The notes beneath the pieces are model-generated. The model did not search any database. It saw nothing but the letters and a program-made list of their open reading frames with translations, and had not been told where the DNA came from. Positions 28,110 to 36,520 of a DNA stretch of 64,000 bases are shown piece after piece (positions within the stretch are counted from its first letter, which is position 1; every line of letters starts with the position of its first letter). A program made the position numbers and the translations under genes. This DNA is from Pseudophaeobacter profundi (GTDB lineage Bacteria > Pseudomonadota > Alphaproteobacteria > Rhodobacterales > Rhodobacteraceae), in NCBI RefSeq assembly GCF_029697505.1, contig NZ_JARJEF010000002.1, positions 513,163-577,162 on the forward strand, given 5' to 3'.

Positions 28110-28181
28110 CTGATTTCCTTTCACGGGTTCGGTCTGTGTTTGTTTGCGCCCCGCTTATCAAATGTTTTGGCATGGCGATTA

Positions 28182-28195
28182 TTGCTCTGGATCAA
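28182..28195 (-). promoter_or_regulatory. Fnr/NNR-like box upstream of pseudoazurin
   Basis: TTGCT-CTGG-ATCAA keeps the TTG-N8-CAA core. Its centre is about 79 bases before the pseudoazurin ATG, matching the geometry at norC and nirK within about ten bases. Confidence 0.6.
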
Positions 28196-28395
28196 ACTTC
28201 CGACTGAACGTCCGCTGGTTCTGCTTTTGCTGCTTTCCATCGCTTGGCCTGCCGCCCGCAACGCCGAGTCTCGCGCGGGTGACACTGCCGTCCAGCTGTA
28301 ACCAGTTTGCCAGGGAATGCAGAAAACCGAAAATAATGCCTCCGTATGGTGGGGGCGAAAAAAGCCGGAAAAAAGCGACGAATACCCCGCCAATG

Positions 28396-28409
28396 TTGTT
28401 TCAGATCAA
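28396..28409 (+). promoter_or_regulatory. Fnr/NNR-like box upstream of nirK
   Basis: TTGTT-TCAG-ATCAA keeps the TTG-N8-CAA core. Its centre is about 72 bases before the nirK ATG. Assuming a position of -41.5, the transcript would begin near 28444 with a 31-base leader, close to that inferred for norC. Confidence 0.6.
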
Positions 28410-28474
28410 CCTTCGAATTTTCTGGTCTGCTTATCGTCTGGCCAACAAACACGTTCATCAAAGGAGAAGAAGAC

Positions 28475-29623
28475 ATGCTTACCAGACGCGCAGCACTTAT
28501 GGCCGCCGCAGGGGCTGCTGCCCTTCCAGCGTTGATCAAAACCGCCAAAGCAGAAGAAATCATGGATACCTCGGGGGCCGCGCCCGTCGATCTGTCGACC
28601 CTGAAGCGGATCAAGCATAAACTTGTCCGCCCCCCCATGGTTCACGAACACGAACAGGTCGCACCGGCGGAACCACGGATCGTCGAATTCGAAATGCAGA
28701 TTGTCGAAAAGGAAGTCGAAATTGACAGCGGTGCCCATCTGCAGGCGATGACTTTCAATGGCTCGATCCCTGGCCCGATGATGGTGGTCCATGAAGGCGA
28801 CTATGTCGAGCTCACTCTTTTTAACTCGCCTGAAAATCTGATGCAGCACAACATCGACTTCCACTCTGCGACAGGTGCGCTTGGCGGTGGGTCGCTGACA
28901 CTGGTGAACCCCGGAGAAAAGACCACCCTGCGTTTCAAGGCGACCCGTCCAGGGACATTTGTCTACCACTGCGCCCCAGGCGGCCCCATGATCCCATGGC
29001 ACGTAGTCAGCGGTATGTCCGGCAGCATTATGGTTCTGCCCCGTGACGGGCTGAAAGATCACAATGGCAAACCCGTCAGCTATGATCGCGTCTACTACAT
29101 CGGCGAAAACGACTTCTACATCCCCAAAGATGAAAACGGCGACTACAAGCGCTTTGAAGATGTCGGGGCCAGCTATCCTGATACCCTGGAGGTGATGAAC
29201 GGCCTGATCCCAAGCCACGTTGTCTTTAACGGCAAGGTTGGCGCGCTGACCGGCGACAATGCGCTGCACGCTTCGCAGGGGGAAAAGGTGCTCTTTGTGC
29301 ACAGCCAGGCGAACCGCGACAGCCGCCCACACCTGATCGGTGGTCATGGCGATCTTGTCTGGGAAACCGGCAAGTTCAACAACACACCGGAACGCGACCT
29401 GGAAACCTGGTTCATTCGCGGCGGCTCTGCCGGGGCGGCGCTGTATGAATTCCTGCAGCCGGGCGTCTATGCCTATGTGAACCACAACCTGATCGAAGCG
29501 GTAAACCTGGGCGCAACCGCCCACGTGGTGGTCGATGGTGACTGGAACAATGACCTGATGGAACAGGTCGAGGCACCAACCGCATACGATGCCGCCTACG
29601 AAGGTAAATCTGCCCTGCCATAG
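28475..29623 (+). CDS. nirK: Copper-containing nitrite reductase NirK
   Basis: 382 residues. An N-terminal twin-arginine-type signal ([13 protein letters not shown]) with a cleavage region near AKA-EE sends it folded to the periplasm. Two cupredoxin domains follow. Copper ligands: His125 (type 1) and His130 (type 2) in [11 protein letters not shown]; His165 and Cys166 in VYHCAPG; His176 in [10 protein letters not shown] with its Met; and the type 2 His in domain two, probably in [10 protein letters not shown]. It reduces nitrite to NO as a trimer, taking electrons from pseudoazurin. AAGGAGAAG precedes the ATG. The following stem-loop and nirV suggest nirKV co-transcription. Confidence 0.96.
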   Translation: MLTRRAALMAAAGAAALPALIKTAKAEEIMDTSGAAPVDLSTLKRIKHKLVRPPMVHEHEQVAPAEPRIVEFEMQIVEKEVEIDSGAHLQAMTFNGSIPGPMMVVHEGDYVELTLFNSPENLMQHNIDFHSATGALGGGSLTLVNPGEKTTLRFKATRPGTFVYHCAPGGPMIPWHVVSGMSGSIMVLPRDGLKDHNGKPVSYDRVYYIGENDFYIPKDENGDYKRFEDVGASYPDTLEVMNGLIPSHVVFNGKVGALTGDNALHASQGEKVLFVHSQANRDSRPHLIGGHGDLVWETGKFNNTPERDLETWFIRGGSAGAALYEFLQPGVYAYVNHNLIEAVNLGATAHVVVDGDWNNDLMEQVEAPTAYDAAYEGKSALP

Positions 29624-29652
29624 GTCGCCACGGCACCGCAGAGACAAGATCA

Positions 29653-29684
29653 CCAAAGGCGGCCGGGCCACTGGCCGCCTTTGG
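29653..29684 (+). terminator. Intercistronic stem-loop between nirK and nirV
   Basis: CCAAAGGCGGCC pairs perfectly with GGCCGCCTTTGG over an 8-base loop. It starts 30 bases after nirK and ends 19 before nirV. With no T run after the stem, it may stop part of the transcripts or protect the 3' end of nirK mRNA, making NirK more abundant than NirV. Confidence 0.6.
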
Positions 29685-29703
29685 ACCGCTTAGGAGAACA
29701 AAC

Positions 29704-30546
29704 ATGAAACCGGTTGTGAAAATTATCGCTGTGGCGGGCCTTGGTGTCGGCCTTATCGCCAGTCTTGCAATCGGACTGGGTTTGACCAGGCCGCAAACAG
29801 CGCCCGGCAGCGCCGCATCAGTTGACTTGGTTAATATCCCGGCGGGCACCATCGACTACCGCCCTTTTGGCAATTTTGTCGCCGAGGGAAAATCACGCTC
29901 GCCGCGCGCGTACAAGCTGGAGGTCGCCGGTTTCACCATCATGAAGTATCAGGTCAGCCGCGCCGAATATGCCGCCTGTGTCGCCGATGGCCCCTGTGCC
30001 AGCGTACCCACCACCGGTGGCGATTACCCGCAGACCTATGTAAATTGGAAAGATGCCAACGACTACGCCCGGTGGTATTCACAAAAAACCGGCGAGCACT
30101 GGCGCCTGCCCAGCGACGCGGAATGGCAATTGGCCGCTGCAGAACGCTATGGCGATGCCGCACCGGATACGCTTGAACTGGATCCCGGCCAGCGGATGCT
30201 GGCGCAGTATTCCGCTGGCACACTGCTGCGCGGCACCGCCAGCCCGGCGCTGCGCCCTGCCGGGGGCTTTGGGGAAAACTCGCTGGGCCTGGCCGATATC
30301 TCCGGCAACGTCTGGGAGTGGACCGATGGCTGCATGCAGAGCGGCTCCCTGCGCGCAGATGGAGCCGTCGCAGAGAGCGAACCCTATTGCTGGGTGCGCA
30401 TTGCCGGGGGCATTCACCGCGCGGCAATCGTAAGCTTCATACGCGATGCCAGCGTTGGCGGCTGTGCCGTTGGCCTGCCGCCAAACCATCTCGGCTTTCG
30501 GCTGGTCCGCGACACCCTGCCCGCCCGGTGGTGGCAGCTTTTCTGA
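29704..30546 (+). CDS. nirV: NirV, formylglycine-generating-enzyme-like protein
   Basis: 280 residues. A membrane anchor or signal (about 5-28, IIAVAGLGVGLIASLAIGLGL) is followed by an FGE/SUMF1-type domain: IMKYQVSRAEYAACVADGPC, YPQTYVNWKDANDYARWYS, EHWRLPSDAEWQLAAAERYG, GLADISGNVWEWTDGC and HLGFRLVRD. NirV genes of this kind follow nirK in many denitrifiers. The role is not established; an assembly or electron-transfer function is suggested in the family. Catalytic cysteines of true sulfatase-modifying enzymes are not clearly preserved. Confidence 0.85.
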   Translation: MKPVVKIIAVAGLGVGLIASLAIGLGLTRPQTAPGSAASVDLVNIPAGTIDYRPFGNFVAEGKSRSPRAYKLEVAGFTIMKYQVSRAEYAACVADGPCASVPTTGGDYPQTYVNWKDANDYARWYSQKTGEHWRLPSDAEWQLAAAERYGDAAPDTLELDPGQRMLAQYSAGTLLRGTASPALRPAGGFGENSLGLADISGNVWEWTDGCMQSGSLRADGAVAESEPYCWVRIAGGIHRAAIVSFIRDASVGGCAVGLPPNHLGFRLVRDTLPARWWQLF

Positions 30547-30726
30547 CGCCCCCCCACTCATCTCGGTGCGGGTGCGCGTTTGAACGCACAGGAAACCATC
30601 TGGTGGCTGATCTCTTTGATGCACCGGACATCAGAACATCTGGGCAAAAAGCACCTGATTGCCAGCTGGTCAGCGCCTTACTGTCGGCGTTTCAAATACC
30701 CGCCAAACGCCCGGTGATAGATCTTC

Positions 30727-30754
30727 TTGTCCGCGGATTTGAATTGGCTACAAT
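30727..30754 (+). promoter_or_regulatory. Candidate sigma-70 promoter of enuR, giving a near-leaderless mRNA
   Basis: TTGTCC (30727-30732) and TACAAT (30749-30754) are separated by 16 bases. Transcription would begin within a few bases of the enuR ATG at 30761, and no Shine-Dalgarno is present before that ATG. ACAATTGT over the -10 region is palindromic and could serve autoregulation. Confidence 0.45.
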
Positions 30755-30760
30755 TGTCGC

Positions 30761-32155
30761 ATGACAAATTGGATCCCCTCCCGAAATTCACTGAGCTCGC
30801 CGCTGCACACCAGCCTCGCCATGTCGATTGCCGAAGCGATCAAAGATGGCAGCTTGTCAGTGGGACAGAAGCTCCCGCCCCATCGCAAACTGGCTGACGA
30901 TCTGAGGCTCAGTGTAAATACAGTGAGCAAAGCCTATGATATTCTGCGCCGCCAAAACCTGATCGAGGGCCAAATCGGGCGTGGGAGCTATGTCGTGGAC
31001 CCCGGCAAGCCCGATCACCAGCCCTTTAAACCAGAGGTCGATTCGCAAAACCTGTTCGACATGTCGATTTCGCACCCGCTGTTCAATCGCCTGCATGTCG
31101 ACGCCATGCAATCTACCCTGAAGTCGATGCAGGCAGATCTCGATCCGGCCCTGTATCTGTCCTCTCGTCCGAACATCGGCCATGAAACGCATCGCAAAAC
31201 CGGTGTAAAATGGCTGTCGCATTGCGGGCTTGAGACCAGCGTTGGCTCTGTCCTGATGACCAATGGCGTGACCCATGGCCTGTCGGCGGCACTGTCGGCG
31301 ATCCTGCGTCCTGGGGATGTCATTTTGTCGGATATGATCACCCACCACCTGCTGGTTTCAAGCGCCGCCTACTTTGGCTACCAGCATGTTGGCCTTGAAA
31401 CTGACGCGCAGGGAATACTGCCCGATGCCCTGGAAAAGGCCTGCGTAGAAAAGTCACCTAAGCTATTGTATTTGCTACCATCACTGGCAAACCCCAATGT
31501 CCACATGATGCCCGAAGAGCGGCGGCGCCAGATTGCTGCCATCGCCCGCAAACATCGGCTGCACATTGTCGAAAACGATGCGTTTGGCCCAGTAGCCGAG
31601 GATAGACAGCCACCTGTGTCGATCTTTGCGCCCGAACTTTCCGTCTACCTGACGACCTTCACCAAATGCACGGTCAGCGGCTTGCGCGCAGGCTATGCTG
31701 TGGTTCCGGACCATCTGCTACCAGCCATGACAGCACGATTGATCGTATTCGGTTGGATGGCGACGCCACTGATCTGCGAACTCGCATCACGCTGGGTAGA
31801 GGATGGCACGGCGCAGGCATTGGCAGACTGGCAGCGCGTCGAAATCGGCAAGCGGTATCACATTGCAACGCAAGAGCTTGCCGGTTTCAGCTGGACCGGT
31901 CACCCGGCGAGTTTGCATCTGTGGCTACACCTTCCGCCTGATTGGGATTCCAACAGCTTTGTTGCCCATGCCCGCGAACTGAACGTGGCGGTATCGCCGG
32001 AAAGCCCCTTCCTTCCTCCCCAGGCTTTGCCAACCAATGCGGTGCGTATTGCGCTTGGGAGCATCCGTGAAACAGACCGTTTTCGCCAGGCGCTGAGGCT
32101 GCTGTCAGGGTTGCTGACCCGCCCGCGTGAGCCGCTGCCGCAACTCGCCTATTAG
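30761..32155 (+). CDS. enuR: EnuR, MocR-type regulator of ectoine/hydroxyectoine use
   Basis: 464 residues. N-terminal GntR-type winged helix (about 10-85: LPPHRKLADDLRLSVNTVSKAYDILRRQNLI) joined to an aminotransferase-fold domain. The PLP-binding lysine in TTFTKCTVSGLRAGY is residue 302, the same number as the lysine shown to hold PLP in EnuR of Ruegeria pomeroyi. EnuR is known as a repressor released by ectoine breakdown intermediates such as N-acetyl-2,4-diaminobutyrate. Gene order with uehABC-usp-eutABC-asnC-ssd-atf makes the name secure. Its mRNA may be leaderless. Confidence 0.92.
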   Translation: MTNWIPSRNSLSSPLHTSLAMSIAEAIKDGSLSVGQKLPPHRKLADDLRLSVNTVSKAYDILRRQNLIEGQIGRGSYVVDPGKPDHQPFKPEVDSQNLFDMSISHPLFNRLHVDAMQSTLKSMQADLDPALYLSSRPNIGHETHRKTGVKWLSHCGLETSVGSVLMTNGVTHGLSAALSAILRPGDVILSDMITHHLLVSSAAYFGYQHVGLETDAQGILPDALEKACVEKSPKLLYLLPSLANPNVHMMPEERRRQIAAIARKHRLHIVENDAFGPVAEDRQPPVSIFAPELSVYLTTFTKCTVSGLRAGYAVVPDHLLPAMTARLIVFGWMATPLICELASRWVEDGTAQALADWQRVEIGKRYHIATQELAGFSWTGHPASLHLWLHLPPDWDSNSFVAHARELNVAVSPESPFLPPQALPTNAVRIALGSIRETDRFRQALRLLSGLLTRPREPLPQLAY

Positions 32156-32253
32156 GAATGTAGCACAACAATATAATAATTGACTCACAGGTCATTCTTC
32201 GGAAAGTGATATGGCATCAAAACCCAAAACACTGGAATATCTGGGAGGATATG

Positions 32254-33273
32254 ATGACTGTTGCCACACCTTTCGCCCTGCGCGTCGGCGCGCCCCTGGT
32301 CGCAGCGCTGCTGACCACAACTGCGGCCTATGCTGATAACTGGCGCTATGCCATGGAAGAGGGCCTGGAAGATCCACAGGGCCTCTATGCGACGAAGTTC
32401 AAAGAAGAAATTGAGGCCAACTCGGATCACACGGTGCAAATTTACGCTGTTGGCACCCTTGGTGAATCGGCAGATGCGATGGAGCAGGCGCAGGCAGGCT
32501 TGCTGCAGTTCATCGACCAATCACCAGGCTTTACCGGTGCCTTGATCCCGGAAGCCGAAGCGTTTTTGGTGCCTTATGTACAGCCAACCGACCCCAAGGT
32601 TGTGCGCAAGTTCTTCAAGGAAGGCGTCGCGGTAAACGAGATGTTCCACGAGATCTATCGTGAGCAAGGCCTGGAGCTGCTGTCAGTCTTCCCCGAAGGC
32701 GAAATGGTTGTCACCACGATGGAGGAATTCCGGACCCCTGCCGATCTGGAAGGCATGAAAATCCGCACCATGACCTCGCCCCTGCTTTTGGAAACCTACA
32801 CAGCCTTTGGCGCCTCGCCGATTGCCATGCCCTGGGGCGAGCTGATCGGCGGGCTGAAAACAAAAATGGTCGATGGGCAGGAAAACCCCACGATCTGGAT
32901 CGAAGCCTATGATCTGGACAACCTTACAAATGTCATGACCTACACAGGTCACGGTCAATATACCACGGCGGTGATGGCCAACGCCGATTTCTACGACGGG
33001 TTGAGCGACGCAGACAAACAGCTTGTGCAAAACGCCTCACAGGCAGCGCTTGACTATATTCTTGATGTGGCCGTCGAGCTGGATGCAACCGGTCTGGCGA
33101 AAATCAAGGAAACCAACCCGGACTACATCATCAACCGTCTGACCGCAGAAGAACGTGCGCCATTCAAGGAACGTGCGAAAGCTGTCGAAGCAGCCTTTGT
33201 TGAACGTGCGGGTGAACGTGGCGCGGCCATCTTGGAACAGATGAAAGCGGATCTTCTTACTGCACAGCAGTAA
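32254..33273 (+). CDS. uehA: UehA, TRAP transporter substrate-binding protein
   Basis: 339 residues from the ATG at 32254 (GGGAGG five bases upstream; ATG at 32251 is also possible). A signal peptide ends near TTAAYA-DN. DctP-family features: GLYATKFKEEIEANSDHTVQ, IRTMTSPLLLETYTAFGASPIAMPWGEL and DGQENPTIWIE. In the periplasm it would bind ectoine and 5-hydroxyectoine and deliver them to UehBC. Substrate is inferred from the cluster and EnuR; the 95-base gap after enuR contains TTGACT (32180) and may have its own promoter. Confidence 0.88.
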   Translation: MTVATPFALRVGAPLVAALLTTTAAYADNWRYAMEEGLEDPQGLYATKFKEEIEANSDHTVQIYAVGTLGESADAMEQAQAGLLQFIDQSPGFTGALIPEAEAFLVPYVQPTDPKVVRKFFKEGVAVNEMFHEIYREQGLELLSVFPEGEMVVTTMEEFRTPADLEGMKIRTMTSPLLLETYTAFGASPIAMPWGELIGGLKTKMVDGQENPTIWIEAYDLDNLTNVMTYTGHGQYTTAVMANADFYDGLSDADKQLVQNASQAALDYILDVAVELDATGLAKIKETNPDYIINRLTAEERAPFKERAKAVEAAFVERAGERGAAILEQMKADLLTAQQ

Positions 33274-33415
33274 CGCGTGTAAGGGGCACGCATGTCGGCA
33301 TCCGCCCCCCCCCGAAACACCAAACCATCGCGGACCCTGACCGGGTGTTGGGGGCCGCGCTTTGGAAAATGACAAGAAATAACAATCAGATTTGCGACGA
33401 TCCTGGGGAGGACGC

Positions 33416-33988
33416 ATGAGCGATACGCCAGTACAAAAAACGGGCCTGACTTGGCTGATTGATGGCATCGACAAAGGCATCGCAGCGCTTGAACGCGCAA
33501 TCATGGCCATCGGGGTCATTCTGATGGCGGTGAATACCATCGCCAATGTCATCAGCAGGTTCGTCTTCAACCATTCCATCATCTTCGCAGAAGAGCTGAA
33601 CAGCATTTTCATATTGTTGGTGACCTTTGCCGGCATTGGCTATGCTGCGCGCCATGGTCGGCATATCCGAATGTCGGCAATCTCGGACGCGCTGCCGCAA
33701 CGGGCACGCAAACTGCTCATGCTTCTGATCTCGGCTGTAACAGCAGTGCTGCTGCTGGTTTTGGCCTGGTACGCAGTGCAGTACATCATGAGCATGTATA
33801 GCAAGGGACGGGTCTATCCTGCGCTTGGGATCCCTGTCTATATCAGCTACCTCTGGGTGCCCATTGGCCTGTTCGTAACAGGCATTCAGTATGCTTTGAC
33901 CTTCATCAAAAACCTGCAGGAACGGGAAATTTACCTGTCCACGGATCTGTGTGAAGCAGATGCGCAAGAACTGGAATTGGAGCTTTAA
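33416..33988 (+). CDS. uehB: UehB, TRAP transporter small membrane subunit
   Basis: 190 residues, four membrane helices as in DctQ proteins: IMAIGVILMAVNTIANVISRF, LNSIFILLVTFAGIGYAA, LLMLLISAVTAVLLLVLAWY and VPIGLFVTGIQYALTFI. GRHIRMSAISDALP is the usual cytoplasmic DctQ motif. GGGGAGGA precedes the ATG at 33416. Only two bases separate it from uehC. Confidence 0.88.
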   Translation: MSDTPVQKTGLTWLIDGIDKGIAALERAIMAIGVILMAVNTIANVISRFVFNHSIIFAEELNSIFILLVTFAGIGYAARHGRHIRMSAISDALPQRARKLLMLLISAVTAVLLLVLAWYAVQYIMSMYSKGRVYPALGIPVYISYLWVPIGLFVTGIQYALTFIKNLQEREIYLSTDLCEADAQELELEL

Positions 33989-33990
33989 CC

Positions 33991-35277
33991 ATGGCACTCG
34001 TGATGTTTTCCGCAATGGTTGTCCTGCTGCTTCTCGGGTTTCCAATGATGGTTCCCCTGATCGCCGGCGCCTTGATCGGCGTGATCGAACTGTTTGGCAC
34101 GGTTGATAAAACCGAATTCATGATCCAGCAGATGCTGGGGGGCATTCGGCCCTCGTCATTGATCGCGGTGCCAATGTTCATTCTGGCCGCTGATATCATG
34201 ACACGTGGTCAATCCGCTGGACGCTTGATTGATATGGTCATGGCCTTTGTGCGCCATGTGCGCGGCGGATTGGCCGTCAGCACTGCGGCAGCCTGCGCAT
34301 TGTTCGGGGCGGTTTCCGGCTCTACCCAGGCAACGGTTGTGGCCGTCGGGACGCCGCTAAGGCCGCGAATGCTCAAAGGTGGCTACAAGGATTCCTTTAT
34401 TTTGGCGCTGATCGTCAATTCAAGCGATATTGCCTTTCTGATCCCGCCCAGCATTGGCATGATCATCTATGGCGTGGTCGCCAAGGCCTCTATCCCAGAA
34501 CTATTCATCGCCGGAATTGGCCCGGGCCTGCTGATCCTTGTGATGTTTTCCATCTACAGCATGATCTACGCCAAGATGAATGATGTACCGACCGAACCCG
34601 CCGCATCGTGGAGCGAACGCGCGCAGGCGGTCAAACGCGCCCTCTGGCCGTTGGGCTTTCCGGTTCTGATCATCGGCGGCATCTTCTTTGGCATCTTCAG
34701 CCCAACTGAAGCAGCAGCGATCAGCGTGGCCTATGCGGTCATTCTGGAGGTACTGGTTTTCCGGACGATGAAGATCACCGAGCTATATCATGTTGCCCTG
34801 TCAACCGGAATGGTCACGGCAGTGGTGTTCATTCTGGTGGGCGCAGGGGCCGCCTTTGCCTGGGTTCTGTCATTTGCACAGATTCCGCAACAGATACTGG
34901 GCGCGCTTGGCATTGATGAAATGGGACAGATCGGCGTGCTGTTCACCATCGCCGTGGCCTTCTTCATCGGCTGCATGTTCGTGGATCCGATTGTGGTCAT
35001 CCTGATCTTTGTTCCGATCTTTGCCCCCGTGGTGGAAAAAACCGGACTTGATCCAATTTTGGTTGGCACCTTGATCACACTGCAGGCCGCTATCGGTTCG
35101 GCGACACCGCCATTCGGATGCGATATCTTCACCGCAGTCGCGGTATTCAAACGCCCCTATCTGGAAGTGATCAGAGGCACACCGCCATTTGTCTTCATGC
35201 TTCTCAGTGTCTCGATCTTGATGATCTTCTTCCCGCAGGTTGCACTGTTTCTGCGCGATATCGCTTTTGACAAATAG
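33991..35277 (+). CDS. uehC: UehC, TRAP transporter large membrane subunit
   Basis: 428 residues, DctM family with about twelve membrane helices. Typical segments: SSLIAVPMFILAADIMTRGQ, AACALFGAVSGSTQATVVAVG, SSDIAFLIPPSIGMIIYGVVA and TLITLQAAIGSATPPFGCDI. It carries the sodium-driven transport path for the solute held by UehA. Twelve bases before usp, in the same operon. Confidence 0.92.
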   Translation: MALVMFSAMVVLLLLGFPMMVPLIAGALIGVIELFGTVDKTEFMIQQMLGGIRPSSLIAVPMFILAADIMTRGQSAGRLIDMVMAFVRHVRGGLAVSTAAACALFGAVSGSTQATVVAVGTPLRPRMLKGGYKDSFILALIVNSSDIAFLIPPSIGMIIYGVVAKASIPELFIAGIGPGLLILVMFSIYSMIYAKMNDVPTEPAASWSERAQAVKRALWPLGFPVLIIGGIFFGIFSPTEAAAISVAYAVILEVLVFRTMKITELYHVALSTGMVTAVVFILVGAGAAFAWVLSFAQIPQQILGALGIDEMGQIGVLFTIAVAFFIGCMFVDPIVVILIFVPIFAPVVEKTGLDPILVGTLITLQAAIGSATPPFGCDIFTAVAVFKRPYLEVIRGTPPFVFMLLSVSILMIFFPQVALFLRDIAFDK

Positions 35278-35289
35278 GAGGCACAGTAC

Positions 35290-35727
35290 ATGTTCAAATC
35301 CATACTTGCCGCTTTTGACGGCTCCGAAGGATCAGAGGCCGCGCTTTCCAAGGCCGCCGAATTGGCCATACTGTGCGGTGCAGAATTGACGATCTTGACC
35401 ATGTACCGCCATCATTCGGTGCTAGAGGGATCGATGTATGTAACCAATGCCGATCAGCCCGATGATGTTGATGCAATCATGAGCAATCATGCCAAGACAA
35501 CCGCCGAAGGCGGCGCGGCGCTCGCGCGGCGGGCAGGCTGTGAAAAGATCCGCGCCTTTGTCAAAGGCGGGCCGACGGCGCGTACAATCGTCGGTTTCGC
35601 AAGAGAGCACGACAATGACCTGATCGTCATGGGTAGTCGCGGACTGGGATCAATTGAGGGATACCTGCTCGGCAGCGTTTCTCATAAAGTCACAAGCCTT
35701 GCGCAATGTCCGGTTCTGTTGGTGTGA
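35290..35727 (+). CDS. usp: Universal stress protein linked to the ectoine TRAP transporter (TeaD-like)
   Basis: 145 residues, single UspA domain. ILAAFDGSEGSEAALSKA at the N-terminus and the ATP-binding GSRGLGSIEGYLLGSVSHKV near the C-terminus (G-2x-G-9x-G-S type) are present. TeaD, its counterpart beside the TeaABC ectoine transporter of Halomonas, binds ATP and lowers transport activity. A similar role for UehABC is inference from position. Confidence 0.88.
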   Translation: MFKSILAAFDGSEGSEAALSKAAELAILCGAELTILTMYRHHSVLEGSMYVTNADQPDDVDAIMSNHAKTTAEGGAALARRAGCEKIRAFVKGGPTARTIVGFAREHDNDLIVMGSRGLGSIEGYLLGSVSHKVTSLAQCPVLLV

Positions 35728-35735
35728 AGAAGGTG

Positions 35736-36500
35736 ATGACGCTGGACTTGCGATCTTCCGCCTCATCTGTGACTGCCCGGCTGGATCGGCAACCGGTTGC
35801 CAAACGCATCGGGCTTGTTGCGCTGGCAACGGATCACACCACCGAGACCGATTTTGCCCGCATGTTGCAGGGGCATGATGTCGGGGTTTACGTAAACCGG
35901 ATCGAATTTGAAAACCCGATAACCCACGAAAGCCTGTTGCGGACCGGCCCCCGTCTGACCGCTGCTGCGGCAGATATCCTACCGGATGAGCCACTGGATG
36001 TGTTGGTCTATGGCTGTACAAGCGCATCGGCTGTCTTGGGCAATGCCAAGGTGGCCGAGTATATGAACCGCGCCAAGCCGGATACGCCCTGTGTCACCCC
36101 CAGTTCAGCGGCACTTGATGCCTTCGCCGCACTGGGGATCAAAAAGATAAGCGTCCTGACGCCCTATGCAAAGGATGTGACGGACACACTGGTCCGCTAT
36201 TTCGCAGAGCACGGCCCCGAGGTGGTGAGTGCAGAGTGCTTTGGATTGTCCGATGATCGCGACATGGCGCGTGTCTCTCTGGACAGCATCATCGACGGCG
36301 GGGTTGCTGCCTGCGCCGCGCAGGCGGATGCGCTTTTCGTCTCCTGCACCGCCTTGCGCGCAGCCAGTTGCGTGGCACAGTTAGAGGCCCGCCTGGGCAA
36401 GCCGGTGATCACCTCTAATCAGGCGATGGTCTGGCGCTGTATGCGACACCTCGGGCTGACCGGCGACTTTCCCGTTGGCGGCACGCTGTTCAAAACCTAA
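35736..36500 (+). CDS. eutA: EutA, Asp/Glu-racemase or maleate-isomerase-type protein of (hydroxy)ectoine use
   Basis: 254 residues from the ATG at 35736, nine bases after the usp stop; a GTG at 35724 is an alternative. Two cysteines in conserved settings, Cys94 in VYGCTSASAVLG and Cys204 in FVSCTALRAA, are the catalytic pair expected of the racemase/maleate isomerase family. EutA is assigned to conversion of 5-hydroxyectoine to ectoine together with EutB and EutC; the exact step is unproven. Confidence 0.85.
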   Translation: MTLDLRSSASSVTARLDRQPVAKRIGLVALATDHTTETDFARMLQGHDVGVYVNRIEFENPITHESLLRTGPRLTAAAADILPDEPLDVLVYGCTSASAVLGNAKVAEYMNRAKPDTPCVTPSSAALDAFAALGIKKISVLTPYAKDVTDTLVRYFAEHGPEVVSAECFGLSDDRDMARVSLDSIIDGGVAACAAQADALFVSCTALRAASCVAQLEARLGKPVITSNQAMVWRCMRHLGLTGDFPVGGTLFKT

Positions 36501-36520
36501 GAAAACGTCAGGATGACACA

